A program made the position numbers and the translations under genes. This document shows positions 5,776-6,985 of a stretch of DNA of 6,985 nt, in pieces; position 1 is the stretch's first letter, and each line of letters starts with the position of its first letter. This DNA is from Minisyncoccota bacterium (GTDB lineage: Bacteria > Patescibacteriota > Minisyncoccia > Phycocordibacterales > UBA2100). Under the pieces are notes generated by a model. That model made no database searches. It saw nothing but the letters and a program-made list of their open reading frames with translations, and had not been told where the DNA came from. Location of the stretch: assembly GCA_018061585.1 (NCBI GenBank), contig JAGOTU010000047.1:1-6985 (forward strand), in the 5' to 3' direction.

Positions 5776-5811
5776 AAGAGTCCGCACGATCATTCGGCGG
5801 ACTCTTTTCTT
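5776..5811. terminator. Bidirectional terminator after the S1 gene
   Basis: A perfect 10-bp stem AAGAGTCCGC/GCGGACTCTT (5776-5785 with 5797-5806), an 11-nt loop and a T-rich run ending in TTTTCTTTT for the plus strand. On the minus strand it is followed by CGCTTTTG, a weaker tract. The stop codon of the convergent minus gene lies in the loop. Confidence 0.85.
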
Positions 5812-6050
5812 TTGGTATCAGCCTCATCGGCCGATTCATGGATGATCCAGAGGTGATCCACCGGATACGCGAGCAGGGTGTCATCGCTCAGGTGCACGAA
5901 CGCCCAACCGGTCGTTACGTACCCGTCCGCATCGAGATCGTGCAGATAGGTATCGACAACGCCCGTCGTACCGACGGGATAGTTCCGTATCTCACTAATG
6001 AACGAGGGTTGGGTCGTTGCGACCCGATCCCCCTGGCGTACACGACGCAT
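5790..6050 (-). CDS. Small barrel-like protein downstream of pth, unknown
   Basis: An 86-residue protein. ATG 6048-6050 is chosen because AAGAGGAG lies 8 nt upstream at good spacing; an in-frame TTG at 6054-6056 is too close to it. It begins MRRVRQGDRVATTQPSF, followed by NYPVGTTGVVDTYLHDLDAD, then WAFVHLSDDTLLAYPVDHLWIIHES and a charged tail (ADEADTKRKESAE). The GDRV...GTTGVV spacing and alternating hydrophobic strands suggest a small SH3/KOW-like beta barrel, which is inference. It lies 74 bp after pth with no terminator between, so the two probably share a transcript. Its last codons and TGA (5790-5792) are encoded inside the terminator hairpin. Function unknown. Confidence 0.7.
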   Translation of the reverse strand: MRRVRQGDRVATTQPSFISEIRNYPVGTTGVVDTYLHDLDADGYVTTGWAFVHLSDDTLLAYPVDHLWIIHESADEADTKRKESAE

Positions 6051-6124
6051 CAGCAAAACTCCTCTTCAGAATGGTGCCGAGCGCAGATAACCACGGCCCC
6101 TGCCCGAGGTCAACGGTCGATCCA

Positions 6125-6715
6125 TTAATTGAAGTGGTTCATGGCGATCATGGGCCCTTCGGCCACGATCACGTCTATTGCCTCAGCGACGCGCTTAAAT
6201 ACCTTTTTCAGCTCATCCAGCTCACTTTCCTTGAACTTCTTGAGGATGAAATCGTCTACGACCGATCCGCTGTCCGGCTTTTTGATCTTGCCTCCCGGAG
6301 TATGAGGAGAGATCCCGATTCGGATACGGGTGAATTTCTTGGTCTTGAGCGCGGTCATAATTGATTCCACTCCGTTATGTCCGCCGCTTCCTCGGTCGAA
6401 AGATAGTTTGATCTTTCCTATTGGCAGATCGAGATCGTCATACACCACGATCAGCCTCTCGGCAGCTTTGACTCCCTTTACGAGCTTCATAACAGCACTC
6501 CCCGACTTGTTCATAAAGGTATTGGGGAGCTGAAGCGCAACGAGCGTCGTCTTTACAGTCGCGCCGGTCGTGAGCGACTGAGACTTTTTATCTTCTTTCC
6601 AGGCTGGGGCACTCGCGTACTTCGCATAATGCATCACAGCCATCCTGCCTGCGTTGTGGCGGGTGTTTTCGTACTCCGGACCGGGGTTTCCCAAGCCTGT
6701 AACGACCCATGTCAT
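6125..6715 (-). CDS. pth: Peptidyl-tRNA hydrolase
   Basis: Cleaves the ester bond of peptidyl-tRNA released from stalled ribosomes, returning tRNA for reuse; essential in most bacteria. The 196 residues match the usual length (E. coli 194). Signature GLGNPGPEYENTRHNAG holds Asn10 and catalytic His20 at the E. coli positions. Further active-site motifs are PNTFMNKSG (Asn69), YDDLDLPIGKIK (Asp94) and DRGSGGHNGVESI (His113, Asn114). RIRIGISP and DFILKKF near the C-terminus are also typical. ATG 6713-6715 has no Shine-Dalgarno sequence; a TGn-extended -10 lies 8 nt upstream. An alternative internal start is unlikely because the GLGNPG motif begins at residue 7. First gene of a probable two-gene transcript with the small barrel-like protein. 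Confidence 0.97.
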   Translation of the reverse strand: MTWVVTGLGNPGPEYENTRHNAGRMAVMHYAKYASAPAWKEDKKSQSLTTGATVKTTLVALQLPNTFMNKSGSAVMKLVKGVKAAERLIVVYDDLDLPIGKIKLSFDRGSGGHNGVESIMTALKTKKFTRIRIGISPHTPGGKIKKPDSGSVVDDFILKKFKESELDELKKVFKRVAEAIDVIVAEGPMIAMNHFN

Positions 6716-6723
6716 TGCGGCGC

Positions 6724-6732
6724 ATCATACCA
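6724..6732 (-). promoter_or_regulatory. Candidate pth extended -10, near-leaderless spacing
   Basis: On the minus strand, TGG (6730-6732) precedes TATGAT (6724-6729; 5 of 6 to TATAAT), 8 nt from the pth ATG. No good -35 is seen at 16-18 bp. Transcription would begin within 1-2 nt of the start codon. Confidence 0.5.
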
Positions 6733-6757
6733 CCGCGATCACTCATATGCGTACAAC

Positions 6758-6781
6758 AAGCCCGCGCATGAGCGCGGGCTT
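6758..6781 (-). terminator. Hairpin terminator of the upstream minus gene
   Basis: A perfect 10-bp GC-rich stem AAGCCCGCGC/GCGCGGGCTT with a 4-nt loop. On the minus strand it is followed by GTTGT, a poor T tract. It sits 17 bp past the stop of the partial minus gene and 26 bp before the pth extended -10, so it probably insulates pth. On the plus strand the flank is CAAGG, with no termination signal. Confidence 0.6.
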
Positions 6782-6798
6782 CAAGGATCGACCGGGAA

Positions 6799-6985
6799 TC
6801 AGTGCGGGTAGTGCGAAAAAAAGTCCCTGAACAGCGCTTCGCGTCGCTCAAAGCTCAGCGGCGAGAGGGGCGTCGGGCTTTTATGCGTTTCCCTGTTCCA
6901 TGGCTCTCCGGTCACCATGATCGATAGACTCGGTCCTCCGATCGGTCGCACGTAGTGCCATGCATCAGGCTCGGTCATTTCATAG
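6799..6985 (-). CDS. C-terminal end of an unrecognised protein (5' end beyond window)
   Basis: An open frame enters from the right edge and runs 61 codons to TGA at 6799-6801. The visible segment contains DAWHYVRPIGGPSLSIMVTG, then EPWNRETHKSPTPLSPLSF and ends FFSHYPH. A His followed by a SLSIMVTG strand resembles the last part of a cupin or 2-oxoglutarate-oxygenase-like double-stranded beta helix, but this is a weak resemblance on a fragment. A hairpin terminator lies just downstream. It is read as a real gene because the frame stays open to the window edge, its composition is protein-like, and it ends right at the terminator. Confidence 0.6.
   Translation of the reverse strand, partial: YEMTEPDAWHYVRPIGGPSLSIMVTGEPWNRETHKSPTPLSPLSFERREALFRDFFSHYPH

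Noticed and set aside
5105..5884. Minus-strand ORF of 259 codons opposite the S1 gene
   Set aside because: A mirror of the S1 coding frame, Leu/Asp/Glu-rich with no domain, and it runs through the terminator and into the neighbouring gene.
1..6985. CRISPR arrays, insertion sequences, att sites or toxin-antitoxin pairs
   Set aside because: No spaced direct repeats, transposase or integrase motifs, or recognisable toxin or antitoxin genes were seen on either strand.

Overview
The window looks like chromosomal core-gene DNA from a reduced-genome bacterium. The best guess is a member of the Candidate Phyla Radiation (Patescibacteria, Parcubacteria-like). Grounds are a degenerate metallo-beta-lactamase-fold protein and a small single-span membrane protein directly upstream of gyrA, a four-domain ribosomal protein S1, and compact spacing. 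This placement rests on family resemblance remembered by eye, not on a search. There are no insertion sequences, CRISPR arrays, rRNA or tRNA genes, or phage genes.

Layout. Positions 1-3209, minus strand: a three-gene run of MBL-fold pseudoenzyme, one-pass membrane protein and gyrA, with gyrA leaving the window before its C-terminal end. Positions 3210-3710: a gene-poor stretch with the MBL promoter, the remains of a small plus-strand ORF broken by an in-frame TAA, a strong plus-strand terminator, and the promoter of the next gene. Positions 3711-3971, plus: a small secreted two-cysteine protein, convergent with mscL (4026-4496, minus) across a shared terminator. Positions 4504-4645: divergent control region between mscL and the S1 gene, including a leader with a possible 14-codon upstream ORF encoding Pro-Pro-Pro. 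Positions 4646-5755, plus: ribosomal protein S1. Positions 5776-6715: a bidirectional terminator, then, on the minus strand, a small barrel-like protein and upstream of it pth (peptidyl-tRNA hydrolase), probably one transcript. Positions 6758-6985: a hairpin terminator and the 3' end of an unrecognised minus-strand gene.

The recognisable genes are housekeeping: DNA supercoiling (GyrA), translation initiation (S1), recycling of stalled peptidyl-tRNA (Pth) and osmotic safety (MscL). The more unusual signals are regulatory. Four minus-strand genes (MBL, gyrA, mscL, pth) have a -10-like hexamer only 7-9 nt before the start codon, three of them with an upstream TGn, which predicts leaderless or near-leaderless mRNAs. 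The S1 gene instead has a long leader. The MBL-fold protein has lost most of its expected metal ligands, and one small ORF appears recently inactivated or recoded.
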